Of a DNA stretch of 64,000 bases, positions 34,873-43,707 are shown piece after piece. Below the pieces are notes generated by a model. It saw only the letters and a list, made by a program, of their open reading frames with translations. It had not been told where the DNA came from and did no database searches. The DNA is taken from contig JAWXUX010000004.1 of assembly GCA_044426045.1 (NCBI GenBank), forward strand, positions 62,001 to 126,000, in the 5' to 3' direction. Position 1 is the first letter of the stretch; every line of letters starts with the position of its first letter. A program made the translations under genes and the position numbers. This DNA is from JAWXUU01 sp044426045. GTDB taxonomy: Bacteria; Bacillota; Clostridia; Christensenellales; CAMQZB01.

Positions 34873-35631
34873 ATGAAACTCCAACAAATGTTATCCCGCA
34901 TGAGAAAAGCGGATGAAGAATACAAAATGATATCAAAAGGTGACCACGTCATCGTTGGGCTGTCGGGCGGAAAAGATTCCCTTGCCATGCTAACAGTTCT
35001 ATCGCATTATAAAAAGTATATAAGACGCGATTTCGAACTTTCCGCTGTCACAATAGATATGGGCTTTGCTGACGTGAAAAAAGAAGAAGTCGAAGCGCAA
35101 AAGAAATATGTGGCGGATCTTGATGTGCCACTTTATATTGAAAAAACAGATATCGCAGAAATCATTTTCAACGAAAGAAAAGAAGAAAATCCATGCTCAC
35201 TTTGCTCAAAAATGAGAAGGGGCGCGCTCAACACAAAAGCGGTGGAGCTTGGCGGAAACAAAGTCGCACTTGGTCACAACCTTGACGATCTTGTTGAAAC
35301 GTTTTGGCTTTCTTTCCTTTACGAGGGCAGACTTTCAACTTTTGCACCAATAAGCTATCTCGACAGAACCGACATAAGCGTTATTCGCCCACTTTTATAC
35401 GTGAAAGAACGCGAAATCAAATGGTTTTCACAAGACATGCCAATCGTGCACAACCCGTGTCCCGCAAACAAAAAAACTCAACGCGAAGTTGTGAAACAAA
35501 TGATTTATAACCTCGATGACGAAATCAAAGGCTCAATGGACAGAATGTTCAACGCAATCGTCAGCCCAGAACGCTATAACTTGTTTGACAAATATGAAAA
35601 ACACACAAAAGGCGAAAATAAAGAAAAATAA
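34873..35631 (+). CDS. TtcA-like tRNA thiolation ATPase
   Basis: PP-loop ATPase of the TtcA/TtuA superfamily, 252 residues. PP-loop VGLSGGKDSLAM at about 34-45; a C-x2-C pair in ENPCSLCSKMRRGAL and the LGHNLDDLVETF motif match TtcA, which makes 2-thiocytidine at position 32 of tRNAs with an iron-sulfur cluster. ATG 34873 follows GTGAGGT. TATAAT at 34839-34844 is the probable -10. Being near thiI and the desulfurase fits a tRNA sulfur theme. Exact target base not shown. Confidence 0.88.
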   Translation: MKLQQMLSRMRKADEEYKMISKGDHVIVGLSGGKDSLAMLTVLSHYKKYIRRDFELSAVTIDMGFADVKKEEVEAQKKYVADLDVPLYIEKTDIAEIIFNERKEENPCSLCSKMRRGALNTKAVELGGNKVALGHNLDDLVETFWLSFLYEGRLSTFAPISYLDRTDISVIRPLLYVKEREIKWFSQDMPIVHNPCPANKKTQREVVKQMIYNLDDEIKGSMDRMFNAIVSPERYNLFDKYEKHTKGENKEK

Positions 35632-35653
35632 AACAAAGAAAAATAAAACAAAT

Positions 35654-35678
35654 AAAATCCCGAGAAATCGGGGTTTTT
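35654..35678 (+). terminator. Rho-independent terminator after ttcA-like gene
   Basis: CCCGA (35659-35663), loop GAAA, TCGGG (35668-35672), extended by A-T/G-U pairs on both sides and followed by T5. Confidence 0.85.
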
Positions 35679-35707
35679 ATATTTGCCAATAAAAAACGCG
35701 GTAATAC

Positions 35708-35737
35708 TTGACTATTTATAAGAAATTTTGGTATTAT
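35708..35737 (+). promoter_or_regulatory. Promoter of malic enzyme-fumarase
   Basis: TTGACT (35708-35713), 18-base spacer, TATTAT (35732-35737) with an extended -10 TG. Confidence 0.7.
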
Positions 35738-35783
35738 TGATATGTAAAAAAATCATTAAAATCCAATAAAAAGGGGATAAAAA

Positions 35784-36944
35784 ATGTCAATCGCTGAAGA
35801 ATCACTAAAAAAACATTATGAATGGAGAGGTAAACTCGAAGTTGCAACAAAAATTCCACTAGACTCATTTGACGATCTTTCAAATGCCTACACACCTGGC
35901 GTTGCGCGTGCTTGCACGGAAATCGCAGAAAAACCAGATGCTGTTTATGACCTAACATGGAAAAACAACTGCGTAGCTGTCATAACCGACGGCACTGCTG
36001 TTTTGGGACTTGGTGATATCGGTGGCGAAGCGGGTATGCCTGTTATGGAAGGAAAATGCGTACTGCTCAAAAAATTTGCGGGTGTTGATGCTATTCCACT
36101 TTGCCTAAACACAAAAGATACCGACGAAATCGTCGACACAATCTATCGAATTTCAGATAGCTTTGGCGGAATCAACCTTGAAGATATTTCAGCACCAAGA
36201 TGTTTTGAAATTGAAAAAAGATTGAACGAACTTTGCAATATTCCAGTTTTCCACGACGACCAACACGGCACAGCAATCGTGGTTGGTGCGGGACTTTTGA
36301 ACGCCCTTAAAGTTTTGAAAAAAGATATCGCGAATGTGAAAATCGTTGTTAACGGCGCGGGTGCTGCGGGAATTGCAATTTCAAAACATCTGCTTGACCT
36401 CGGTGCAACAAATCTTATTTTGGTTGACAAAGTGGGCATTTTGCAAAAAGGCATGAATGGGCTCACAAACGCCCAAGAAGAAATGCTTGAACTTGCAAAT
36501 AAAGATAACATGAGTGGCGTCCTTTCAGATGCAATGAAAGGTGCGGATATCTTTATCGGCGTATCTGCTGGAAACATCGTGTCAAAAGAAATGGCAATGT
36601 CTATGGCGGATAAAAACATCATCTTTGCAATGGCAAATCCAACTCCTGAAATCAGCTATGAAGTCGCCGTTGATGCAGGCGTGACAATCATTGGCACGGG
36701 CAGAAGTGACTATCCAAACCAAATCAACAATTTGCTTGCTTTCCCGGGAATTTTCCGCGGACTTCTTGATTCAAGAGCAAAAAAAGTGACTAAAAAAATG
36801 AAAGTTTATACTTCTCACGCAATCGCAAATATCGTGGCTGAAGCTGATCTTTCAGAAACTTGCATAATTCCAAACCCATTTGACGAAAGAATTGTGCCAG
36901 CGGTTTCAGGTGCGGTTATCAAAGCATATAACGAAGATAAATAA
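35784..36944 (+). CDS. NAD(P)-dependent malic enzyme
   Basis: Oxidative decarboxylation of malate to pyruvate, or the reverse. 386 residues, the short bacterial form without a phosphotransacetylase domain. Motifs: NAYTPGVARACTEIAE, GLGDIGGEAGMPVMEGK, PVFHDDQHGTAIVVGAGLLNAL (metal ligands Asp-Asp), NAD-binding NGAGAAGIAISKHLL, and FAMANPTPEIS. AAGGGG ribosome site. Nine bases separate it from fumC, so the two genes link fumarate, malate and pyruvate. Confidence 0.95.
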   Translation: MSIAEESLKKHYEWRGKLEVATKIPLDSFDDLSNAYTPGVARACTEIAEKPDAVYDLTWKNNCVAVITDGTAVLGLGDIGGEAGMPVMEGKCVLLKKFAGVDAIPLCLNTKDTDEIVDTIYRISDSFGGINLEDISAPRCFEIEKRLNELCNIPVFHDDQHGTAIVVGAGLLNALKVLKKDIANVKIVVNGAGAAGIAISKHLLDLGATNLILVDKVGILQKGMNGLTNAQEEMLELANKDNMSGVLSDAMKGADIFIGVSAGNIVSKEMAMSMADKNIIFAMANPTPEISYEVAVDAGVTIIGTGRSDYPNQINNLLAFPGIFRGLLDSRAKKVTKKMKVYTSHAIANIVAEADLSETCIIPNPFDERIVPAVSGAVIKAYNEDK

Positions 36945-36953
36945 GGAAATATT

Positions 36954-38312
36954 ATGGAAAAAAGACTTGAAAAAGATTCAATAGGAACAATCGAAGTTGC
37001 AGGCGACAAACTTTGGGGCGCTCAAACGCAAAGAAGCTTTGAAAACTTCAAAATCGGCAGTGAAAAAATGCCAATGGAAATGGTGCGGGCAATCGCAATC
37101 GTGAAAAAAGCATGTGCTCTTGCTAACCTTGAATTTGGCAAAATGGATGGCGAAAAAGCAGAATTGATTTCCGATATCGCTTCAAAAATCATCGCAGGCG
37201 AGCTTGACGAGCATTTCCCACTTGCAGTTTGGCAAACGGGCAGTGGCACTCAAACAAACATGAACCTCAACGAAGTGATTGCAAACCACGCAACGCTTAT
37301 AAATAAAGTCGCAATCCATCCAAACGATCACGTGAACATGAGCCAAAGCTCAAACGACGTGTTTCCATCAGCAATGTGCATTGCGGTGAAACTTTTGATA
37401 ACATCAAAACTCATTCCGCAAATGGAAAACTTGATTGCTGAGTTTGCAAGACTAGAAAAAGAAAACGCAGAAGTTAAAAAAATCGGCAGAACGCACCTCC
37501 AAGATGCAACGCCAATGACATTCGGCGAAGAAATCAGCGGTTGGAAATCAGCCCTTGAAACCGACCTTATCTATATCAAAACAGCAGCCGCAAGCCTTGC
37601 TGAGCTCCCAATCGGCGGAACAGCAGTTGGCAATGGAATAAACGCGCCCGCTGGCTTTGACGAAGTTGCGTGCAAATACATCACAAAAATCACTGGTGAA
37701 ACTTTCGTTCCATGTGCAAATAAATTTGCAGGGCTTGCTTCAAAAAATCAAATGGTCTATGCCCACGGTGCGGTGAAAACAGTCGCGTGCGACATGATGA
37801 AAATCGCAAACGATGTAAGACTTCTTGCAAGCGGTCCTCGTGCGGGTATTGGTGAAATCATCATCCCTGCAAACGAACCGGGAAGCTCAATCATGCCAGG
37901 AAAAGTGAATCCAACGCAATCGGAAGCTGTGACAATGGTGGCAGTTCAAATCATGGGAAATGATGCAACCATTGGTTTTGCCGCATCTCAAGGCAATTTC
38001 CAACTGAATGTGTTCATGCCTGTTGTCATTGCAAACTTTGTGCAATCTGTTAACTTACTTTCTGATGTAATTGCATCTTTTCGCGAAAACTGCGTTTGCG
38101 GAATTGTGACAAATCACGCCAAAATGCAAGAAAATTTGAGAAAATCACTCATGCTAGTAACGTATTTTGCACCAAAAATCGGCTATGAAAAATCAGCAGA
38201 AATCGCAAAATATGCCTATGAAAAAGAGCTCACGCTGAAAGAAGCATGCCTTGAAAAAGGATACCTTTCAGAAAGTGAAATCGACGAAATTTTATCAAAA
38301 TTTTTGAAATAA
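36954..38312 (+). CDS. fumC: Class II fumarate hydratase FumC
   Basis: Iron-independent hydratase interconverting fumarate and malate. 452 residues. Signatures: WQTGSGTQTNMNLNEV, HPNDHVNMSQSSNDVFPS, GRTHLQDATPMT, and the catalytic loop GSSIMPGKVNPTQSEA. Aspartate ammonia-lyase is homologous, but the SSIMPGKVNPTQ and HPNDHVNMSQSSNDVFP pattern fits fumarase. Translationally close to the malic enzyme gene. Confidence 0.94.
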   Translation: MEKRLEKDSIGTIEVAGDKLWGAQTQRSFENFKIGSEKMPMEMVRAIAIVKKACALANLEFGKMDGEKAELISDIASKIIAGELDEHFPLAVWQTGSGTQTNMNLNEVIANHATLINKVAIHPNDHVNMSQSSNDVFPSAMCIAVKLLITSKLIPQMENLIAEFARLEKENAEVKKIGRTHLQDATPMTFGEEISGWKSALETDLIYIKTAAASLAELPIGGTAVGNGINAPAGFDEVACKYITKITGETFVPCANKFAGLASKNQMVYAHGAVKTVACDMMKIANDVRLLASGPRAGIGEIIIPANEPGSSIMPGKVNPTQSEAVTMVAVQIMGNDATIGFAASQGNFQLNVFMPVVIANFVQSVNLLSDVIASFRENCVCGIVTNHAKMQENLRKSLMLVTYFAPKIGYEKSAEIAKYAYEKELTLKEACLEKGYLSESEIDEILSKFLK

Positions 38313-38327
38313 AATCACAAAACACTA

Positions 38328-38356
38328 TTGTGTCACAGTAAAAATTGTGATACAAT
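38328..38356 (+). promoter_or_regulatory. Promoter with overlapping 9-bp inverted repeat
   Basis: TTGTGT (38328-38333), 17-base spacer, TACAAT (38351-38356). The palindrome TGTGTCACA (38329-38337), eight bases, TGTGATACA (38346-38354) covers both hexamers, with one mismatch. This looks like a repressor operator for the symporter-deacetylase pair. Confidence 0.55.
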
Positions 38357-38360
38357 ATAT

Positions 38361-38400
38361 AAAATGGTTGCAAACTTCCGTTTGTAGCCATTTTCATTTT
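38361..38400 (+). terminator. Hairpin after fumC / leader hairpin of the symporter operon
   Basis: AAAATGGTTGCAAAC (38361-38375), loop TTCC, GTTTGTAGCCATTTT (38380-38394) with two G-U pairs, then TCATTTT. Reads as the fumC terminator, but it also begins about where a transcript from the promoter at 38328-38356 would start. Confidence 0.75.
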
Positions 38401-38470
38401 AAAGGGTAATTTTAAAAAATTATTAAAAAGTAAACTAAAAATTCAACGAAAAGGTTATGGAGGGTAAAAA

Positions 38471-39802
38471 ATGAAAGGACAAGTGCCAATTTCCGAAAAG
38501 ATATCCTACAGCAGTGGGCTACTCGGACAAAACATGATATATAACTTCGTCGCGATGTACATAATGTTCTATTTCACGGATATTTTATGTATTCCAACAG
38601 CGGTTGCAACAGTGATAGTCGTTATCGCAAGTTTGTGGGACGCAATCAACGACCCAATGATGGGAATAATCACCGACAGAACAAGAACCAAATATGGTAA
38701 ATTCAGACCATACATGATTTTTGGACCAGTGTTTATCATGCTAACAACAATTTTCTGTTTTGTTAATTTTGGTCTTTCAGCAATGGGTGCAATCATCTTT
38801 GCCGGCGTTTGTTATATCCTTTGGGGCATGTCTTATACGCTTTGTGACATTCCAATTTGGGCGATAACATCAACAGTTTCAACATTGCCAGAAGAAAGAA
38901 CAACAATGGTGACACTTGGCAAAATCGGCGGAACAATAGGCACAGTTATCGTTTCTGTTCTCAGTGTGACACTTCTGAATATGTTCGGTGGTGAAAGAGT
39001 TGGCTCGGCATATACATGGGTGGCGATTTTATTTGCCGTGATTGGTGGCGTGCTTATGATACTTGCGGGTATCAAAACAAAAGAACGTATCGCACCAGAA
39101 AAAGAAGTTATGTCAATTCGCAAGAATTTGAAAACAATAACAGCAAACAAGCCATTGCAAGCACTTATGATAGCACTTGTGATAACAAACCTTGTCAACG
39201 GTGTTCGCCAAGCATCACAACTTTATTTCGTTGTCTATGTTTGGGGTGATTCAAGCATGATAACTCCAATTGGGCTAAGCCTCGTTATCGGCATGACACT
39301 CGGTATGATAATCGCGCCAAAACTTGTGGGCATCATGGAAAAGAAGAACATTTTCTTTATTTTCTCGCTGTTTGGTGCAGTGACAAGCGTTGTTCCAATG
39401 TTTGCACAATCAAGCATAATAATCGGGCTTATTTTCCTCGGGCTAAGCTTCCTTTCAACGGGCGTTATCTCTATCGTTTGTGCGACAATGCTTCTTGATG
39501 CGGTGGAATATTCCGAATGGAAACTTGGCTATCGCGGTGAGGGAATAATATTTTCTATAAACACATTCCTAACAAAACTTTCAGCAACGTTCTCAAAGCT
39601 CATTCTCGGTGTCTGCCTAATCGTTATCGGCTATGTCGAAAACATGCAACCAACCGCACTTGTGCAATCGGGGATTTCATCACTTATGTATGTGATTCCA
39701 GCGGTGAGTTTCCTAATTTCAATGATACCAATGATTTTCTACACACTAACTGAAGAAAAACGCAAAGAAATTCATTCAGAGCTAGAAGCAAAAAGGGGGT
39801 AA
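38471..39802 (+). CDS. GPH-family (MelB-like) sugar:cation symporter
   Basis: Major-facilitator membrane transporter, 443 residues, about twelve helices. N-terminal ISEKISYSSGLLGQNMIYNFV and DPMMGIITDRTRTKYGKFRPYM are the hallmark of the glycoside-pentoside-hexuronide:cation family, as is the central R/K-rich loop. Substrate probably a sugar or glycoside; not resolved. GGAGGGT ribosome site. Two bases before a PIG-L deacetylase gene, suggesting import of an N-acetylated or esterified sugar that is then deacetylated. Confidence 0.88.
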   Translation: MKGQVPISEKISYSSGLLGQNMIYNFVAMYIMFYFTDILCIPTAVATVIVVIASLWDAINDPMMGIITDRTRTKYGKFRPYMIFGPVFIMLTTIFCFVNFGLSAMGAIIFAGVCYILWGMSYTLCDIPIWAITSTVSTLPEERTTMVTLGKIGGTIGTVIVSVLSVTLLNMFGGERVGSAYTWVAILFAVIGGVLMILAGIKTKERIAPEKEVMSIRKNLKTITANKPLQALMIALVITNLVNGVRQASQLYFVVYVWGDSSMITPIGLSLVIGMTLGMIIAPKLVGIMEKKNIFFIFSLFGAVTSVVPMFAQSSIIIGLIFLGLSFLSTGVISIVCATMLLDAVEYSEWKLGYRGEGIIFSINTFLTKLSATFSKLILGVCLIVIGYVENMQPTALVQSGISSLMYVIPAVSFLISMIPMIFYTLTEEKRKEIHSELEAKRG

Positions 39803-39804
39803 AC

Positions 39805-40560
39805 ATGACACAACAAGAAATGATGGCATTTTTCATGCCACCTGATATAATGAAAGGCAAAAAAGCACTTTGTATTCAACCGCACCCAGATGATATTGAA
39901 ATTGGCATGGGCGGTATTGTTCCAGTGCTTGTGAAAAACGGAATCAAAGTTGAATATCTCACAATAACTGATGGCTCGCTTGGTGCGTATGTGCCCGAGC
40001 TTCAAGGGGAAACTCTCGCAGCTGTGAGAAAATCTGAAGCAATAGCATCAGGCACACTTCTTGGCGCAAGTGAATTTCACTTCCTTGAAAAAAAAGACGG
40101 CTCACTTTGCAGTGTGAAAAAAATAGCGTGTGAAATCGCCGAAATCATGAGAAGTGGCGAGTTTGATATGGTGTTTTGCCCAGATCCATGGCTAGCATAT
40201 GAAGGTCACAACGACCACGTTGTTGTCGGAAAAGCGGCAGCACAAGCATTCATTTGTGCAAACCTTTTGAAATATCCTGAAAACACCCAAACAAAGCCAA
40301 TAACGCCATATGCAATCGGTTTTTATTTCACTGATAAACCAAACACAATCGTTGATATTTCGGAAACTTTCCAAACAAAAATGGATGCGATTGCACTTCA
40401 TAAATCGCAAATAAATGATGAAGTTTTCGCGCTTTATAACGCCTATTTTGGTATGCGTGGTCAAAATCTTGCAAAAGATAAAGATTTCCAAATTGGTGAA
40501 GGTTTGAAAGTTCTTTCACCAATTCACATGCACTGCTTCCCAGAAGCTAAAGATATCTAA
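39805..40560 (+). CDS. PIG-L/LmbE-family deacetylase
   Basis: Zinc-dependent N-deacetylase fold acting on GlcNAc-type sugars. 251 residues. The catalytic/metal motif IQPHPDDIEIGMGG is at about 31-44 and the second histidine motif GHNDHVVVGKAA is near 133. Upstream segment MTQQEMMAFFMPPD is atypical but in frame after a GGGGG site. Linked to the GPH symporter, so it probably acts on the imported compound; BshB-like or chitobiose-type activity is possible but not shown. Confidence 0.88.
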   Translation: MTQQEMMAFFMPPDIMKGKKALCIQPHPDDIEIGMGGIVPVLVKNGIKVEYLTITDGSLGAYVPELQGETLAAVRKSEAIASGTLLGASEFHFLEKKDGSLCSVKKIACEIAEIMRSGEFDMVFCPDPWLAYEGHNDHVVVGKAAAQAFICANLLKYPENTQTKPITPYAIGFYFTDKPNTIVDISETFQTKMDAIALHKSQINDEVFALYNAYFGMRGQNLAKDKDFQIGEGLKVLSPIHMHCFPEAKDI

Positions 40561-40590
40561 AAAATCGCCCATTGCGGGCGATTTTCTTAA
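40561..40590 (+). terminator. Rho-independent terminator after the deacetylase gene
   Basis: AAAATCGCCC (40561-40570), loop ATTGC, GGGCGATTTT (40576-40585), directly after the stop codon. Confidence 0.9.
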
Positions 40591-40628
40591 TTTGAGGTAC
40601 AAATTTTATATTTATTATTATAAAGTTA

Positions 40629-40657
40629 TAGACATTCAACAGTCAATATAGTATAAT
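40629..40657 (+). promoter_or_regulatory. Promoter of the NSS symporter operon
   Basis: TAGACA (40629-40634), 17-base spacer, TATAAT (40652-40657). Confidence 0.65.
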
Positions 40658-40694
40658 AAATAAAAATAACAAACTAAGTTACAAAGAGGGTACA

Positions 40695-42038
40695 ATGGCT
40701 AATAAAATTGAGCAAAAAAAGAGGGATACTTTCAGATCTAAGTGGGGATTTATTGTCGCGTGCATTGGCGGAGCTGTCGGCGTTGGAAATATTTGGATGT
40801 TTCCACAAAGAGTTTCGATGTATGGTGGCGGAACATTTTTGATTCCATATTTCTTATTCATATTCTTGATTTCATCATCGGGTGTTATCGGTGAAATGGC
40901 ATTTGGCAGATGGGCGAAAGCGGGCTCGATGGGCGCGTTTGGAAAAGCGGTTGAACACCGCGGTGGAAACAAAAAAATCGGCGAAGTGATTGGCATTTTG
41001 CCAGTTCTTGGCTCGCTAGCTCTTGCAATCGGATATGCGGTTGTCGTTGGATGGATGCTCAAATATGCAGTGGGTGCTTTCACGGGAGCAACGCTCGCAC
41101 CAACATCAGTTGACGAATTTGCAAATGTTTTTGGCGAAATGGCTTCAAACTTTGGAAACACATTGTGGCAACTTGGTGCACTTGTCATCGTTTTTGCAAT
41201 ACTCATTTTCGGAGTTGGCAAAGGCATTGAAAGAACAAATAAAATCATGATGCCAATCTTTTTCTGCTTGTTCATGGCACTTGGCGTTTATGTTGCATTC
41301 CAAGACGGCGCAATGGATGGCTATAGATACATCTTCACTGTTGATGTTTCGGGTTGGCTTGATCCAACGGTTTGGATTTTCGCAATGGGACAAGCGTTCT
41401 TCTCGCTTTCCGTTGCAGGTCACGGAACGCTTATATATGGCTCGTATCTATCTGATACTGAAGACATTCCAAAATCAGCACGCAACGTGGCATTTTTCGA
41501 CACGCTAGCAGCGGTGCTTGCGGCATTTGTTATCATTCCTGCTATCGCAACAACGGGCGTTCAGCTTGATTCAAGCGGACCTGGGCTGATGTTTATTTAT
41601 TTGCCAAACTTGTTTGCAAATATGCCAGCGGGGGGACTAGTTGTCATCATATTCTTTGTGTCAGTGTTGTTTGCGGGAATAACATCACTTCTCAACTTGT
41701 TTGAAACACCAATTGCAACAATGCAAGAAGTGTTTGGTATGTCAAGATTGCAAGCCAGCCTTTCAATAGCAGGCGTTGCAGTTATTATATCAACTTGTAT
41801 TCAAGGAATTGTTTCAGGTTGGATGGATTTTGTTTCAATCTATGTTTGCCCAATTGGTGCAATGATGGCGGGAGTGATGTTCTTCTGGGTTTGCGGTGAG
41901 CAAAAAGCAAAAGAAGAAATCGACCGCGGAAGTGAAAAAGGCATGCCAATGTGGGTGATAAAATTCAGTAAATACGTCTATTGCTTGATGGCGGTGGTAG
42001 TTCTTATTATCGGTGCACTCATGGGCGGTATTGGCTAA
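40695..42038 (+). CDS. Neurotransmitter:sodium symporter (NSS) family transporter
   Basis: Sodium-coupled amino-acid transporter, 447 residues, about eleven helices in the LeuT fold. Motif FRSKWGFIVACIGGAVGVGNIWMFPQ in helix 1 (sodium and substrate site), GGGTFLIPYFLFIFL, and SGPGLMFIYLPNLFANMPAG are typical. Substrate not predictable; bacterial members carry tryptophan, tyrosine, leucine or other amino acids. Followed after 13 bases by a DJ-1 protein and a metallo-hydrolase, probably one operon. Confidence 0.92.
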   Translation: MANKIEQKKRDTFRSKWGFIVACIGGAVGVGNIWMFPQRVSMYGGGTFLIPYFLFIFLISSSGVIGEMAFGRWAKAGSMGAFGKAVEHRGGNKKIGEVIGILPVLGSLALAIGYAVVVGWMLKYAVGAFTGATLAPTSVDEFANVFGEMASNFGNTLWQLGALVIVFAILIFGVGKGIERTNKIMMPIFFCLFMALGVYVAFQDGAMDGYRYIFTVDVSGWLDPTVWIFAMGQAFFSLSVAGHGTLIYGSYLSDTEDIPKSARNVAFFDTLAAVLAAFVIIPAIATTGVQLDSSGPGLMFIYLPNLFANMPAGGLVVIIFFVSVLFAGITSLLNLFETPIATMQEVFGMSRLQASLSIAGVAVIISTCIQGIVSGWMDFVSIYVCPIGAMMAGVMFFWVCGEQKAKEEIDRGSEKGMPMWVIKFSKYVYCLMAVVVLIIGALMGGIG

Positions 42039-42051
42039 AAGGAGTTAAAGT

Positions 42052-42579
42052 ATGATATATGCATTTTGGGTTAATGGTTTTGAAGCTATTGAAGCAATAA
42101 CGCCAGTGGATCTTTTGAGAAGAGCGGGCGTGCAAATAACAACAGTCTCACTTGAAACAACAAAAGAAGTCAAAAATTCTGTTGGTGTGACATTTGTTGC
42201 CGACAAAATGTTTTCTGCGTGCGATTTTTCCGATTTGGAAGGTGTTGTGATGGCGGGAGGGCCTGGAACAAAGCACTATCTCGAGCATCGCGACTTTTTG
42301 GATTTGATTTTAAAAACATATGAAAGTGGCAAACTCGTTTCGGCAATTTGTGCCGCTCCAATGGTGCTGTCAATCTTGGACGTTAACGTTCCAATGACAA
42401 TTTATCCAAGCATGAAAACCGAAGTTGAAAACTATGTTGATAATGCTGTTGTTGTCAGTGGGAATGTGATAACAGGCGAAGCGGTTGCCGCATCAATCAA
42501 ATTTTCCCTTGAAATTATCAAATTCCTTAAAGGGGAAGATAAAGCAAAAGAAATTGCAGATTCAATCTGCATGCGATAA
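42052..42579 (+). CDS. DJ-1/PfpI-family protein
   Basis: Cysteine-dependent flavodoxin-like fold, 175 residues. Nucleophile elbow cysteine C100 in SAICAAPMVL, with the conserved Glu in NGFEAIEAITPVDLLRRAG near the N-terminus and AGGPGTKHYLEH in the middle; these three features define the DJ-1/YajL branch. Members have been linked to methylglyoxal or oxidative stress, but the activity is debated. AGGAG upstream. Sits between the NSS symporter and an MBL-fold hydrolase. Confidence 0.9.
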   Translation: MIYAFWVNGFEAIEAITPVDLLRRAGVQITTVSLETTKEVKNSVGVTFVADKMFSACDFSDLEGVVMAGGPGTKHYLEHRDFLDLILKTYESGKLVSAICAAPMVLSILDVNVPMTIYPSMKTEVENYVDNAVVVSGNVITGEAVAASIKFSLEIIKFLKGEDKAKEIADSICMR

Positions 42580-42591
42580 GGGGAAGTATGT

Positions 42592-43473
42592 ATGTACGAA
42601 GTTATTGATTTTGGCAAAAGAACACACTATATCGACTGTCCGGCGAAAATTGGCATTTTCAATCTAACAGAAAATGATGTTTGCCTTATCGACAGCGGAA
42701 ACAGCAAAGACACTGCCAAAAAAATTCTGAAAATTTTGAATGAAAAGGGTTGGAATTTGAAAACGATTATAAACACGCACGGTCATGCCGACCACGTTGG
42801 CGGGAATGCGTATTTGCAAGAAAAAACAGGTTGCAAAATCCTTTGCAGGGGAGTTGACCACGCACTAACAACCCACACTCTTGTGAATTCAAGCTATCTT
42901 TGCGGTGCGAATTCTCCGAAAATTTGCCGTGGCAAGTTCTTTTATGCCGAGCCCGCTGATGTGAAGCCGCTAACGAATGAAAATTTGCCTGAAGGGCTAG
43001 AAATGCTCGCGGCTGACGGACATTCTTTTTCTCAAACAATAATAAAAACAACGGATAATGCGTGGTTTATGGCAGACGCATTTGCGGGAAAAGAAACTAT
43101 TGAAAAATACGGTATCGTGTTTGTTCAAAACGTTGAAAAATATCTCGCCACTCTTGAAATGTTGAAAACCCTTGAAGGTGAATATTTTATTCCATCCCAC
43201 GTCGTGCCAAGTTGCGACATAAAAGAGCTCGTGAAGTTCAATATCGAAAAAACATATCAAGTGCTAGACGATATTTTATGTTTCACCGCTGAAAAAATCA
43301 CTTTTGAACACTTGATGAAAAAACTTTTCGATAAATATGGTCTAAGACTTGATTTTTCACAAAACATGCTGATTGGAAGCACGGTAAAAAGTTATTTGAC
43401 CCACCTTCTTGACGGTGGAAAAATTGAGGTGGTTTTTGAAGAAAATATGCAATATTGGATTGCTGTGATCTAA
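42592..43473 (+). CDS. MBL-fold metallo-hydrolase
   Basis: Metallo-beta-lactamase superfamily, 293 residues. Zinc motif HGHADHVGG at about 60-68 in INTHGHADHVGGN; further ligands likely in ADGHSFSQT, MADAFAG and PSHVVPS. The last ~90 residues form an extra helical domain (ILCFTAEKITFEHLMKKLFDKYGLR) like that of many stand-alone MBL proteins. AAGGGGAAG upstream of ATG 42592; the ATG at 42588 is in another frame. Glyoxalase II-like or thioesterase roles are possible; with DJ-1 next to it an aldehyde detoxification role can be imagined but is not shown. Confidence 0.85.
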   Translation: MYEVIDFGKRTHYIDCPAKIGIFNLTENDVCLIDSGNSKDTAKKILKILNEKGWNLKTIINTHGHADHVGGNAYLQEKTGCKILCRGVDHALTTHTLVNSSYLCGANSPKICRGKFFYAEPADVKPLTNENLPEGLEMLAADGHSFSQTIIKTTDNAWFMADAFAGKETIEKYGIVFVQNVEKYLATLEMLKTLEGEYFIPSHVVPSCDIKELVKFNIEKTYQVLDDILCFTAEKITFEHLMKKLFDKYGLRLDFSQNMLIGSTVKSYLTHLLDGGKIEVVFEENMQYWIAVI

Positions 43474-43573
43474 AATTTTATAATGAAATCCCACATTTTT
43501 TATTTCTGAAAAATGTACGAATATTGTTAAAAATTAAACAAAGAATACATAAAGAATACATATAAATAACAGT

Positions 43574-43612
43574 ATTATGCATTATTTAAAATAATGCATA
43601 ATTTTATTTTAA
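43574..43612 (+). terminator. Palindromic terminator after the MBL gene
   Basis: ATTATGCATTATTT (43574-43587), one central A, AAATAATGCATAAT (43589-43602), then TTTATTTT. Perfect 14-bp arms. A+T-rich stem, so strength is uncertain. Confidence 0.7.
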
Positions 43613-43639
43613 TATAATCTAAAATAGCATATAAAACAC

Positions 43640-43668
43640 TTGCACATTCTGCAAAATTTATGTAAAAT
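43640..43668 (+). promoter_or_regulatory. purC-purF promoter
   Basis: TTGCAC (43640-43645), 17-base spacer, TAAAAT (43663-43668), 40 bases before purC. I see no purine-riboswitch core in this leader. Confidence 0.65.
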
Positions 43669-43707
43669 TTATATGTTATAAATTATTAATCTAAGGAGAA
43701 CGATTAA

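Noticed and set aside
43474..43707. Purine riboswitch upstream of purC
   Set aside because: The leader after the promoter is only about 30 bases and the conserved aptamer core was not seen; the palindrome at 43574-43602 is a terminator-like stem.
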